Notes: generated from the sequence alone by a model not told the origin. A stretch of DNA of 24,828 bases from DATJGF01 sp035495315 (GCA_035495315.1 DATJGF010000087.1:1-24828); one strand, 5' to 3'; numbered from the stretch's first letter, positions 6,320 through 14,321 are shown. Program-made: numbers and translations.

Positions 6320-7339
6320 CTACCGTGTAATCGTAGTCGGCTCTTCCTTCGGGGCCTCCAACAGGTCCGGTTCGAAGGTCATGCCCAGGGTCAACCCCAG
6401 GGCAGCGAGCTTCTCTTTGATTTCGTTAAGCGATTTCTTCCCGAAGTTGCGATACTTTAGCATTTCCTGCTCGGTCTTCATCGCGAGCTGGCCAACAGTG
6501 GTAATATTGGCGTTGTTGAGGCAGTTGGCCGCGCGCACGCTCAATTCGATTTCGTTGACGCTCATGTTGAGCAGCTTCTTGAGCTTGGTCTTTTCCTCAT
6601 CCTGCTTGTCAACGACTTCCTCGAATTCGACGGCGTTCTTGTCATAGCCGACGAAGACATCGAGGTGGTGTTGGAGAATCGCCGAGGCCTGGGTCAATGC
6701 ATCATCTGGCGAAATGCGCCCGTCGGTCCAGACTTCGAGAACCAGGCGATCGTAATCGGTGCGTTGGCCAACGCGCGCGTTTTCGACGGCATAGCGAACT
6801 CGCGTCACGGGTGAAAACAACGAATCAATCGCAATCACGCCAATCGCCTGGTTAGGCTTCTTGTTCTCGTCACCAGGCAGGAAGCCGCGGCCGACCTTGA
6901 TTTCGAGTTCCATCTCAAACTTCTTCTTTTTGTCCAAGGTGCAGATCCGCTGGGTAGGATTTACCAGCTCAATATTCTGATTCAGCTGGATATCGGCGGC
7001 GGTAACTTCGCCTTCTTTATTGACCGAAAGTAACAACGTTTGTGGCTCACGATTGTGGGATCGAAAGAGAATCTTCTTCAGGTTCAACACGATATCGGTG
7101 ACGTCCTCAACGACACCATCAATAGTGGCGAACTCATGCATGGCGCCATCGACTTTTATCGAACTGATCGCCGCCCCTTCCAATGAAGAAAGCAGGACCC
7201 GGCGCAGGGAGTTGCCGACCGTGTGGCCGTAACCGGTTTCAAACGGCTCGGCGATGAATTTGGCGTAGGTTTCTGTCGCGGTATTTTCCTCTTTGGTCAA
7301 CCGCTTCGGCATTTCGAAACGTCCTAGACGTACTGGCAT
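6320..7339 (-). CDS. rpoA: DNA-directed RNA polymerase subunit alpha
   Basis: RpoA scaffolds assembly of core RNA polymerase. The 339-residue protein has the N-terminal dimerisation domain (FIAEPFETGYGHTVGNSLRR near residues 30-50, ending with VGYDKNAVEFEEV), a linker, and the C-terminal helix-hairpin-helix domain (SVNEIELSVRAANCLNNANI and YRNFGKKSLNEIKEKL, about 258-320) that contacts UP elements and regulators. A short acidic C-terminal extension (FEPDLLEAPKEEPTTITR) follows. The start at ATG 7339 has AAAGGA upstream. It is preceded by a 120-nt gap with strong secondary structure. Confidence 0.97.
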   Translation of the reverse strand: MPVRLGRFEMPKRLTKEENTATETYAKFIAEPFETGYGHTVGNSLRRVLLSSLEGAAISSIKVDGAMHEFATIDGVVEDVTDIVLNLKKILFRSHNREPQTLLLSVNKEGEVTAADIQLNQNIELVNPTQRICTLDKKKKFEMELEIKVGRGFLPGDENKKPNQAIGVIAIDSLFSPVTRVRYAVENARVGQRTDYDRLVLEVWTDGRISPDDALTQASAILQHHLDVFVGYDKNAVEFEEVVDKQDEEKTKLKKLLNMSVNEIELSVRAANCLNNANITTVGQLAMKTEQEMLKYRNFGKKSLNEIKEKLAALGLTLGMTFEPDLLEAPKEEPTTITR

Positions 7340-7376
7340 ATGTTCCTTTCAACAATTTTAAACTGGCCCTTCCGGC

Positions 7377-7474
7377 TTTTATTCCCGCATGCCGGCGGAG
7401 CCCGTATAATTGTTTTGGGTTATTGGCTTCTAACCAGCCAAAAACCCGGTTGCATTAACTTAGCGGGAATAAAA
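7377..7474 (-). promoter_or_regulatory. nested stem structure in rpsD-rpoA intergenic mRNA
   Basis: A perfect 12-bp inverted repeat, gcgggaataaaa (7463-7474, covering the rpsD stop) and ttttattcccgc (7377-7388), encloses 74 nt. Inside it, 7417-7447 form an 11-bp hairpin on the mRNA: GGGTT, T.T mismatch, TTGGCT, loop GGTTAGA, AGCCAA, T, AACCC. No U tract follows, so it is not an ordinary terminator. It could process or attenuate the mRNA, or be a ribosomal protein binding site. The pairing is read directly from the sequence; the function is inferred. Confidence 0.5.
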
Positions 7475-8068
7475 TTCGACGACGGCCTGTTCGTTGGCGA
7501 TAGGCTGGATCTCGTCCCGGGTGGGGATCCGCATCACAACGCCCTTCAAGGCCTCTTTGTTCAGCGACAGCCAATCAGGCACGGCCCGGCTGGCGGCTAT
7601 TTCCAAATTCTTGGTCGCCAACTGGCGAGCCGCATTGGAGTTTTTGATCTCAATCGCATCGTTCACCTTCAGCCCGTAGGAGGGGATATTGACCTTCCGG
7701 CCATTGACCTTCACGTGCCCGTGCGAAACCAATTGCCGCGCCCCGGCGCGCGTATTGGCAAAACCCAGGTGATAACAAACATTATCCAACCGGGTCTCCA
7801 GAATCTGCAGCATCTGCTCGCCAGTAACACCCCGGCGTTTCAGCGCGCGCTCGTATACACCTCGGAATTGGCGTTCGAGCAAACCGTAATAGTAGCGCAG
7901 CTTTTGCTTTTCAATCAGGCCCAAACCGTAATCGGTGTGTTTGCGGCGTGATTTCGGGCCGTGGACACCGGGGCCGTAATTGCGGCGCTCGAGGTATTTG
8001 GTGGGGCCAAAAATGGGGACACCAAAGCGGCGGCTGATGCGAACGCGAGGACCAGTATAACGAGCCAT
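7460..8068 (-). CDS. rpsD: 30S ribosomal protein S4
   Basis: S4 is a primary 16S rRNA binding protein that starts assembly of the small-subunit body, and in many bacteria it represses the alpha operon. The 202-residue sequence has the N-terminal RRFGVPIFGPTKYLERRNYGPGVHG segment without the zinc-binding cysteines (the C-minus form). The S4 RNA-binding domain follows (LETRLDNVCYHLGFANTRAGARQLVSHGHVKVNGRKVNIPSY, about 90-135). Length and start are normal. It lies 27 nt after rpsK and 120 nt before rpoA, the widest gap in the alpha part apart from rpoA-rplQ. Confidence 0.97.
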   Translation of the reverse strand: MARYTGPRVRISRRFGVPIFGPTKYLERRNYGPGVHGPKSRRKHTDYGLGLIEKQKLRYYYGLLERQFRGVYERALKRRGVTGEQMLQILETRLDNVCYHLGFANTRAGARQLVSHGHVKVNGRKVNIPSYGLKVNDAIEIKNSNAARQLATKNLEIAASRAVPDWLSLNKEALKGVVMRIPTRDEIQPIANEQAVVEFYSR

Positions 8069-8095
8069 ATATAGATTCTAAAAATAAAAGTTTGA

Positions 8096-8737
8096 TTAGA
8101 CGCGGCGCTTCTTCCGAGGGCGACAGCCATTATGGGGGACCGGTGTAACGTCTTTGATGGTCGTGATCTCCAGACCAATGGCTTGCAACGCGCGAATCGC
8201 GGATTCCCGGCCTGAACCCGGGCCCTTTACACGAACCTCGATCTCCTTCATCCCATGCGACATCGCCTGGCGCGCGGCGTCCTGTGCGACTTGTTGGGCA
8301 GCGTAGGCCGTGCTCTTGCGCGAACCTTTGAACCCGACACGCCCGGCGCTGGACCAGCCGATAACGTGCCCCTGCATGTCAGTAATGCTGACGAGCGTAT
8401 TATTAAAAGTGGCCAGAATATTGGCTACGCCGGTGAGGATGTTCTTGGCGCCTTTAGCTTTGACGATCTTTTTGCCCGCCAAATCGTCCGCCAGCAATTC
8501 AGCAGCGGTGGGGGCCGCGCCGGCAAGCGGGGCGCCGGGAGCACCTTCTGCCGGTTTGGCGGCTTCTGCAGGCGCGAGCGCCGCGGCGTCAGCCGCGGGT
8601 GCTGCAGCTGGAGCGGCTGCTTTTTTACCCTTCGAAGGAGGAGCTTCGCCGCTGGCTTTGGCGGCGGGCTTTTCAGCGGCAGCTTCGGGTTTTGCTTCTT
8701 TTTTGGGAGCAGCTTTCTTTTTGGTTTCGTCGGCCAT
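8096..8737 (-). CDS. rpsK: 30S ribosomal protein S11 with long Ala/Lys/Pro N-terminal extension
   Basis: The C-terminal 125 residues are standard S11, which lines the mRNA exit on the 30S platform: GVANILATFNNTLVSITDMQGHVIGWSSAG, GFKGSRKSTAYAAQ and the end PVPHNGCRPRKKRRV. In front lie about 85 residues of almost pure Ala, Pro, Lys and Glu (MADETKKKAAPKKEAKPEA onwards), bringing the protein to 213 residues against about 130 in most bacteria. The extension is in frame from the only good ATG, and no internal start just before the core is evident, so I keep the long form. It is probably disordered and cationic, and its role is unknown. It lies 26 nt after rpsM. Confidence 0.95.
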   Translation of the reverse strand: MADETKKKAAPKKEAKPEAAAEKPAAKASGEAPPSKGKKAAAPAAAPAADAAALAPAEAAKPAEGAPGAPLAGAAPTAAELLADDLAGKKIVKAKGAKNILTGVANILATFNNTLVSITDMQGHVIGWSSAGRVGFKGSRKSTAYAAQQVAQDAARQAMSHGMKEIEVRVKGPGSGRESAIRALQAIGLEITTIKDVTPVPHNGCRPRKKRRV

Positions 8738-8763
8738 AGGGCGTATAGGACTGATAGGACGTA

Positions 8764-9159
8764 TTAATGGATGCCAGTCTTAGCGGCAGGGTTGCGCACC
8801 ACACCCACGGTCTTGCGCGGGCCTTTGCGGGTACGGGCATTGGTTTGTGTGCGTTGGCCACGAACCGGCAACCCGCGCAAATGGCGGACCCCACGGTAGC
8901 ATTTGATACCCTGCAAGCGTTTGAGATTCATACCAATTTCCCGGCGCAGATCGCCTTCGATGACGTATTTGCCATCCTGGATCGCGTGCACGATCTGCGA
9001 TAGCTGTTGTTCGGTGAGGTCCTTTGCCCGAATTTTTGGGTCAATGTTGGCCCGGGCCAGGATGTCTTTGGAATTGCTGGGACCGATGCCATAGATATAG
9101 CGCAGAGCAATATCGATGCGCTTGTTGGGAGGGACTTCGACGCCGATAATACGAGCCAT
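8764..9159 (-). CDS. rpsM: 30S ribosomal protein S13
   Basis: S13 sits in the head of the 30S subunit and makes bridges to the 50S subunit and P-site tRNA. The 131-residue protein starts MARIIGVEVPPNKRIDIALRYIYGIG, contains the helix-two-turn-helix region, and ends in the basic tail RGQRTQTNARTRKGPRKTVG, which contacts tRNA. It has a normal length with a short extra C-terminal end (VVRNPAAKTGIH). It follows rpmJ by 15 nt. Confidence 0.97.
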   Translation of the reverse strand: MARIIGVEVPPNKRIDIALRYIYGIGPSNSKDILARANIDPKIRAKDLTEQQLSQIVHAIQDGKYVIEGDLRREIGMNLKRLQGIKCYRGVRHLRGLPVRGQRTQTNARTRKGPRKTVGVVRNPAAKTGIH

Positions 9160-9174
9160 AAAGTAAAGATTTGG

Positions 9175-9288
9175 TTAGCCTTGCCGTTGTTTGTGCCGCG
9201 CGTTGGTGCAGATCACCCGCACGACTCCTTTGCGGCGAATAATTTTGCAATTCTCGCAGAGCTTCTTAACAGATGCGCGCACTTTCAT
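9175..9288 (-). CDS. rpmJ: 50S ribosomal protein L36
   Basis: This 37-residue gene is encoded from ATG 9288 to TAA 9175. The product begins MKVRASVKKLCENCKIIRRK and ends VRVICTNARHKQRQG. Cys11, Cys14, Cys27 and His32 form the zinc ribbon of the zinc-binding (C-plus) L36. It lies between infA (gap 4 nt) and rpsM (gap 15 nt), its usual place in the alpha operon. L36 is the smallest large-subunit protein and binds 23S rRNA near the peptidyl-transferase region. Confidence 0.96.
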   Translation of the reverse strand: MKVRASVKKLCENCKIIRRKGVVRVICTNARHKQRQG

Positions 9289-9292
9289 GTTC

Positions 9293-9511
9293 TCAATGTC
9301 TTTCTAAAATAATTCGACCTTCTGACAAGTCATAGGGCGATAGTTGCAACAGCACTTTCTGCCCGGCGGCGAACTGGTTGATTGAGCGCCGCGCCTTTGC
9401 GGGGATAAATCCCAACAAACGGTGTCCGTTAGCCAACTGCACTCGAAATGTTCGTTCCGACAGAACCTCAACTATTTCGCCTTCAACTTTGAAGGGATCC
9501 GTTCCGGCCAT
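9293..9511 (-). CDS. infA: translation initiation factor IF-1
   Basis: IF-1 is a single S1/OB-fold domain that blocks the A site during initiation. The 72-residue product (starting MAGTDPFKVEGEIVEVLSE, then FRVQLANGHRLLGFIPAK, ending YDLSEGRIILERH) aligns end to end with the family. The ATG at 9511 lies inside the coding sequence of map, so the first 40 nt are read in two frames. The match of the N-terminal residues to the family (DxxxVEGEIVE) supports this start over any later one. Confidence 0.95.
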   Translation of the reverse strand: MAGTDPFKVEGEIVEVLSERTFRVQLANGHRLLGFIPAKARRSINQFAAGQKVLLQLSPYDLSEGRIILERH

Positions 9512-10248
9512 GTCAGGATCTCAGGTTCAGCCTCAGTGATGAGCACTGTATGCTCAAAATGAGCAGACAATGAACCATCTTGCGTGACGACTGTCCAGCC
9601 ATCATTCAAAGTTTTTGTCCCAGGCAAACCGGCATTTACCATCGGTTCAATCGCAATCGTCATCCCCGGTCGAAGCTTCGGGGACGATTTGCCGTCTACG
9701 AAATTAGGCACCTGCGGTTCCTCATGCATTGAGCGGCCTACCCCGTGACCGACGTATTCCCGCACAACGCTGAAACCGTTGCTTTCCACCGTCTTCTGGA
9801 CGGCCCGGGAGATATCAACCACCTGGTTACCGGGCAGCGCCTGCGCAATACCTTCGTATAGAGCCTTTTCCGTAATATCCATCAGCTTTTGCGCAAGGAC
9901 TCCGCACCCCCCCACCGCCACTGTTCGGGCCGTGTCGCCAATAAAGCCATTATAAATAACCCCGATGTCCAGACTCACAATGTCGCCAAAACGTAATTGG
10001 CGAGGGCCAGCTAAGCCATGAACCACCTGTTCATTGACCGAAATGCAAATTTGGCAGGGATACTTCCGGTACCCCAAAAAGGCGCTTTTCGCCCCAAAAT
10101 GCTTAATCCGGGACGCGGCAAAATCATCTACCTGCTTCGTCGTCACGCCGGGTTGGATAAACGCCGCGACTTCGTCAAGCACGGTACTGGCGACGACGCA
10201 GGCAGGCCGCATCGCCTCCAAATCTCTTTCGCTTTTCAAGATAATCAT
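9472..10248 (-). CDS. map: methionine aminopeptidase type I
   Basis: MAP removes the initiator Met from new proteins. From ATG 10248 the protein has 258 residues and the type I dinuclear metal site is complete: Asp94, Asp105, His168, Glu201 and Glu232, with the substrate His77 in VNEQVVHGL. A GTG seven codons upstream (10269) is possible, but family members normally begin MIxLKS, as here. No adk gene lies between secY and map, a common neighbour in other phyla. The C-terminal residues (TWPERIPSKLKAK) are encoded by the same 40 nt as the start of infA. Confidence 0.94.
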   Translation of the reverse strand: MIILKSERDLEAMRPACVVASTVLDEVAAFIQPGVTTKQVDDFAASRIKHFGAKSAFLGYRKYPCQICISVNEQVVHGLAGPRQLRFGDIVSLDIGVIYNGFIGDTARTVAVGGCGVLAQKLMDITEKALYEGIAQALPGNQVVDISRAVQKTVESNGFSVVREYVGHGVGRSMHEEPQVPNFVDGKSSPKLRPGMTIAIEPMVNAGLPGTKTLNDGWTVVTQDGSLSAHFEHTVLITEAEPEILTWPERIPSKLKAK

Positions 10249-10366
10249 GGCGTTTTGACGATCTTTCACGTCCCCAGCCTAATCTCATTCCTCTCCGATG
10301 TCATATTCATCGAAGAACGACTTGGACCAGATGGGACCCAACTTAATGGATGTTTGCAAAGAACGT

Positions 10367-11776
10367 TTAGAACCGGCCCCGCAGCCGGCCCTTTTTCAAA
10401 AAGCCGTCATAGTGACGCATTAGCAAATGGGTCTCCATTTGGCGCATCGTGTCCAGCATAACACCCACCAGGATCAGCATGCTCGTGCCGCCGAAGAAGG
10501 TCGCGACTGCGTAAGGGATTTGGAGTTCGTTATAAAGCAGCAGCGGGATTACCGCGATGACCGTTAGGAACACTGCCCCCGCCAACGTAATCCGACTCAT
10601 CGCGTTATGCAGGTACTCGCTCGTGGCCTGACCCGGGCGCACCCCGGGGATGTAACCGCCGTTTTTCTTCAAATCATCGGCGATTTGCAGTTCGTTGAAT
10701 TGTGTCGCGACCCAAAAATACGAAAAGAAGAGAATCATCAACGCGTAAAGGGCCAAATAGAAGAAGGAACGCTCTCCCAGAGCGCGTGCAATTTTTAAAC
10801 TGACATCGGAAACCAGTTTCACCCCCGGGCTGTGGCTCCCGGAAAACGATTCACCCGCAAAGAGGAAAATCTTTTGCGGGAACATCAGGATCGCCTGCGC
10901 GAAGATGATCGGCATCACGCCGGAATAATTAACGCGCAAAGGCATAAACGAGGTTTGGCCCTGATATACTTTGCGGCCGACCATTCTTTGGGCGTATTGC
11001 ACCGGTACTTTGCGTTGGGCCTGGGTAATGGCGATAACGCCCGCAATCACTCCGGCCAGGAGCAAAACCAGCGCAATGCCATGACCGAAATTGAATTTCG
11101 CCTCAAAGCCCCCGCTGGGACGGAACATGTCTTTGAGGGCAACAAAGGCCTGCGGCAGACGCGCCAATATGCCAATCGTGATCACCAGGGAAACTCCATT
11201 ACCGATGCCACGATCGGTGATCTGTTCACCAAACCACATCAGCAACATCGTGCCGGTCGTTAGAACGATCGTTGTTTGAATCCGGTACCACCAAATGTGT
11301 TCGGGGCTATAGAGCACCAACTGCCCAATACCTTGTCCGAAGATCTTCTCGGGGTTTTCCCAACCGAGTGCCATGAACAAACCCTGCCCGAGGCAAAGCA
11401 GCACCGTCAGGTACCTCCCGTATTGGATGATTTTGGTGCGGCCACCTTCTTCCCGCGCCAACTTGCTCAATTGCGGAACAACTGCGGTCAATAATTGAAT
11501 AATAATGGTCGCGCTAATGTAAGGCATGATGCCGAGCGCGCCGACCGCGCAATGCTCGAGCGCTCCACCCGTAAACAGGCTGTACATTCCGAGAATGCCG
11601 CCGGCCTGCGAGTTTTTTTCAAAAAATTGCGACAATGCACTTCCATCCAAACCCGGGATCCGAATCACCGCCTCGAGTCGGCAAATCGCCAGCACCATCA
11701 AGGTGAACAGGATGCGCGACTTCAGCTCGGGTATCTTGAAACAATTGCTGAAAGTATTGGCAATAGCGGCTAGCAT
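10367..11776 (-). CDS. secY: preprotein translocase subunit SecY
   Basis: SecY is the channel-forming inner-membrane subunit of the Sec translocon. The 469-residue sequence shows the expected ten membrane segments. The plug region follows the first segment (LDGSALSQFFEKN). Other markers are GALGIMPYISATIIIQLL, GIGNGVSLVITIGI, and the cytoplasmic loop with PVQYAQRMVGRKVYQGQ and LRVNYSGVMPIIFAQ. It ends in a basic C terminus (HYDGFLKKGRLRGRF). It lies in its standard spc-operon place after rplO, separated by 55 nt. Confidence 0.97.
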   Translation of the reverse strand: MLAAIANTFSNCFKIPELKSRILFTLMVLAICRLEAVIRIPGLDGSALSQFFEKNSQAGGILGMYSLFTGGALEHCAVGALGIMPYISATIIIQLLTAVVPQLSKLAREEGGRTKIIQYGRYLTVLLCLGQGLFMALGWENPEKIFGQGIGQLVLYSPEHIWWYRIQTTIVLTTGTMLLMWFGEQITDRGIGNGVSLVITIGILARLPQAFVALKDMFRPSGGFEAKFNFGHGIALVLLLAGVIAGVIAITQAQRKVPVQYAQRMVGRKVYQGQTSFMPLRVNYSGVMPIIFAQAILMFPQKIFLFAGESFSGSHSPGVKLVSDVSLKIARALGERSFFYLALYALMILFFSYFWVATQFNELQIADDLKKNGGYIPGVRPGQATSEYLHNAMSRITLAGAVFLTVIAVIPLLLYNELQIPYAVATFFGGTSMLILVGVMLDTMRQMETHLLMRHYDGFLKKGRLRGRF

Positions 11777-11831
11777 GGTCAGTAACGGTCCACGGTCAAC
11801 AACTCGGGATTATCAATAAAAGTCAATTCCT

Positions 11832-12305
11832 CTAAGCCTGGGGTGGTTGCGGTTTTTCCGCTTTAATCAATTCGCATGTGCCTCCCTTAGCCTCGATTTT
11901 TGCCTTGGCACTCGCGCTAAAAGCATGCGCACTCACAGTTAGTTTCCGGGTCAATTCACCGTCTCCCAGGATCTTTACCCCGGCTCCCCGGCCATTGGCC
12001 AGTCCAGCCTTGCGGAGGATCTCTTCATCGATGTGCGAGCCTTCCTCGAAGCGGTTCAGGACTTCAAGATTCACAGCCAGATAGCGCGTCGTGTGTCTCG
12101 CGTTGTTAAACCCGCGCTTAGGGATACGGCGAATCAGCGGCATTTGCCCACCTTCGAAACCGATTCGAATCGAACTGCCGGAGCGCGCGGTTTGTCCCTT
12201 GCCACCGCGCCCGCTGGTTTTGCCGTGCCCGCTGGACTCACCTTGACCGAGGCGCTTGCGCCGGTGCTTGGCCCCGGGACGAGGTTTCAGATCATGTAAA
12301 CGCAT
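11832..12305 (-). CDS. rplO: 50S ribosomal protein L15
   Basis: L15 is a late-assembling large-subunit protein with a long N-terminal extension that enters 23S rRNA. The start MRLHDLKPRPGAKHRRKRLG and the Gly-rich GQGESSGHGKTSGRGGKGQ segment are diagnostic, as is the C-terminal VSAHAFSASAKAKIEAKGG. It has 157 residues, with a short Pro/Gln end (KAEKPQPPQA). It follows rpsE by only 8 nt; rpmD (L30), which usually sits between the two, is absent. Confidence 0.96.
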   Translation of the reverse strand: MRLHDLKPRPGAKHRRKRLGQGESSGHGKTSGRGGKGQTARSGSSIRIGFEGGQMPLIRRIPKRGFNNARHTTRYLAVNLEVLNRFEEGSHIDEEILRKAGLANGRGAGVKILGDGELTRKLTVSAHAFSASAKAKIEAKGGTCELIKAEKPQPPQA

Positions 12306-12313
12306 AAATCAGT

Positions 12314-13003
12314 TTAAGAGGTTGGACCTGGCGGTGGGACTTCGGACCCTGTGGCAGCGGCCGTTCCCGGGGGAAGCGGCGGCGGCACTTTTTTAATTTC
12401 CAGACCGCGCCCCTGGTAAATGTCTTCCCTGAGACGCAGGCTTAACAGGGCATTGAGCGTGGCTTTGACGACATTGGCGGCGTTTTTTGAGCCGAGCGAT
12501 TTCGTAAGCACGTCCTTGACCCCTGCCGATTCCAAGACTGCACGAACGGTCTTTCCGGCAATAATCCCGGTCCCCGGAGAGGCCGGACGGAGCAGGACCT
12601 TCGCCCCACAGAAATGATAAAAGACCTCGTGCGGAATGGTCGCGTCTTTCAACGAAACCCCGACCATTTGCGTGCGCGCCAGCTCGCCGCCTTTGCGGAT
12701 CGCATCCGCGACTTCGCCGGCTTTGCCCAAGCCCACACCGACCCGGCCCCGCTTGTCTCCCACCACGACCAGCGCGCTGAAATTAAAGCGCCGGCCGCCT
12801 TTGACGACTTTAGCGGAGCGATTAATAAAGACTACTTTTTCTGTCAGCTCCTGTTCGTGCGAGTCCTGGCCTGAGTCCGAGGCGTCGGGAGCCGGACGAC
12901 TGCGACGAGAGCGAAAACCTCCACGCCCGGTTCGCGGCTCGGTACTTTCAGGTTTTTCGCTGTTTTCTGGTTTGTCTGGTTCAGGCACCATAATTTTATC
13001 CAT
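12314..13003 (-). CDS. rpsE: 30S ribosomal protein S5 with extended termini
   Basis: S5 helps keep translation accurate at the A-site side of the 30S subunit. The core (about residues 55-205) contains KVVFINRSAKVVKGGRRFNF, VVVGDKRGRVGVGLGKAGEV and the S5 C-terminal domain ending NAANVVKATLNALLSLR. It is preceded by about 55 residues rich in Glu, Pro, Ser and Arg (EKPESTEPRTGRGGFRSRRS) and followed by about 22 residues of Pro/Gly/Ala. At 229 residues it is much longer than the usual 165. An alternative ATG four codons in (12991) would change little. It follows rplR by 5 nt. Confidence 0.95.
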   Translation of the reverse strand: MDKIMVPEPDKPENSEKPESTEPRTGRGGFRSRRSRPAPDASDSGQDSHEQELTEKVVFINRSAKVVKGGRRFNFSALVVVGDKRGRVGVGLGKAGEVADAIRKGGELARTQMVGVSLKDATIPHEVFYHFCGAKVLLRPASPGTGIIAGKTVRAVLESAGVKDVLTKSLGSKNAANVVKATLNALLSLRLREDIYQGRGLEIKKVPPPLPPGTAAATGSEVPPPGPTS

Positions 13004-13008
13004 TAAAC

Positions 13009-13374
13009 TTAAAACTTAAGACCCGCCTCACGCGCTGCATCGGCCAGCGCTTTGACTTTTCCGTGAAACCGCGCCCCACCGCGATCGAATACAACTTCCT
13101 TAATCCCTTTGCCGAGGGCGGCCTGTGCTGCCAATTTCCCGAGGGTTTTCGCGCTCGCCGCATTTGCAGCGAGTTTCTCGCGATCAGGCGTCGCTTTGCT
13201 GGTTGTCGAAGCAGCCGCCAGCGTCACCCCCGCGGCGTCATCGATGAACTGCACGTGGATATTCTCGTTGGTGAAGCAGACGCTCATGCGCGGCCGCTCT
13301 TTTGTGCCGGTAATCTTCTTGCGAATGCGCCAGCGGCGTCGCAAAGCCAACTCGTGTTTCTGCTCAGTTCTCAT
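13009..13374 (-). CDS. rplR: 50S ribosomal protein L18
   Basis: L18 binds 5S rRNA and brings it into the central protuberance together with L5. The 121-residue protein has the basic start (RRRWRIRKKITGTKERPRMS), the strand FTNENIHVQFIDDAAGVTLA, and the typical end VVFDRGGARFHGKVKALADA. Size and position between rplF (gap 8 nt) and rpsE (gap 5 nt) are standard. Confidence 0.96.
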   Translation of the reverse strand: MRTEQKHELALRRRWRIRKKITGTKERPRMSVCFTNENIHVQFIDDAAGVTLAAASTTSKATPDREKLAANAASAKTLGKLAAQAALGKGIKEVVFDRGGARFHGKVKALADAAREAGLKF

Positions 13375-13382
13375 GCAAAGCC

Positions 13383-13919
13383 TTATTGCACCGTCTTGCC
13401 TTCCTTGCGGATCACGCGTTCGTCTGTATACCGGACGCCTTTGCCTTTATATGGCTCCGGCGGATAGAAGCTGCGAATTTCAGCTGCTACCTGCCCTACC
13501 ACCTGCCGATCCGGACCTTCAATCGTCAGTTTCGTGTTTTCTTCGACGGTAACTTTGATCTGATCGGGTATCGGATAGTTGATCGGGTGGGAGTAACCCA
13601 GGCTGAGGTTCACCGCCTTGCCCTGCACCGCGGCTTTGAAACCGACGCCCTGGATTTCCAGCTTTTTCATAAATCCCTCGTTCACCCCGCGCACCATGTT
13701 ATTCACCAGGGCACGACTCAAGCCGTGCAGGGCCTTGACACGATCATCTTCGCCTTGCCGGCTGATGAGGACCTTGCCGTTCTCCACCTTGATACTGGTG
13801 TGGCGCGGCAATTGCCAATTAAGCTTGCCCTTGGGTCCTTCAACGAAGACCTGCTGGCCTTTAACTTCCACCTTCACCTTGGGTGGGATGGCGATGGGTT
13901 GTTTACCAATACGAGACAT
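13383..13919 (-). CDS. rplF: 50S ribosomal protein L6
   Basis: L6 lies near the factor-binding region of the 50S subunit. The 178-residue protein begins MSRIGKQPIAIPPKVKVEVK and contains the two duplicated L6 folds. The second carries the conserved GYSHPINYPIP and IEGPDRQVVGQVAAEIRSFYPPEPYKGKG stretches. Length and start are normal. It lies 15 nt after rpsH. Confidence 0.97.
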   Translation of the reverse strand: MSRIGKQPIAIPPKVKVEVKGQQVFVEGPKGKLNWQLPRHTSIKVENGKVLISRQGEDDRVKALHGLSRALVNNMVRGVNEGFMKKLEIQGVGFKAAVQGKAVNLSLGYSHPINYPIPDQIKVTVEENTKLTIEGPDRQVVGQVAAEIRSFYPPEPYKGKGVRYTDERVIRKEGKTVQ

Positions 13920-13934
13920 ATGAAATTAGTGCAT

Positions 13935-14321
13935 TTACCAAACGTAACAAACAAGCTCTCCGCCCAGGTTCTTCTTGCGAGCCTGGTTGCCAGTCATCAT
14001 CCCTTCGGAAGTCGATAGAACTGCCACTCCCAGGCCACCGCGCACGCGAGGAATATCCGTCGACCCAACATAACGGCGTAGACCCGGCGTACTGACCCGG
14101 CGCAGGCCTTCGATCACGCTTTTCTTCCCTTGGTACTTCAGCCTCAGTTTGATGAGCTTCGGCAGCTGGCCTTCCACAGCAAAATCGCTGATGTAGCCTT
14201 CGCGCTTGAGGATGCCCGCGATGCTCTCCTTCATCTTCGAGTGGGGCACCTCGACGCTCGGCAGCAACGCCCGGTTGGCGTTGCGAATCCGAGTTAACAT
14301 GTCGGAAATGGGATCGTTCAT
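13935..14321 (-). CDS. rpsH: 30S ribosomal protein S8
   Basis: S8 is a primary 16S rRNA binder and, in Escherichia coli, the translational repressor of the spc operon. The 128-residue protein starts MNDPISDMLTRIRNANRA and ends with the conserved RVRGGLGVAVLSTSEGMMTG...GGELVCYVW, including the rRNA-contact STSEG motif. Length and start are normal. It lies 25 nt after rpsN. Confidence 0.97.
   Translation of the reverse strand: MNDPISDMLTRIRNANRALLPSVEVPHSKMKESIAGILKREGYISDFAVEGQLPKLIKLRLKYQGKKSVIEGLRRVSTPGLRRYVGSTDIPRVRGGLGVAVLSTSEGMMTGNQARKKNLGGELVCYVW

Noticed and set aside
10375..10400. terminator at the end of secY
   Set aside because: The ccggc/gccgg stem lies within the SecY C-terminal codons, and the T-rich side is on the wrong strand for secY transcription.
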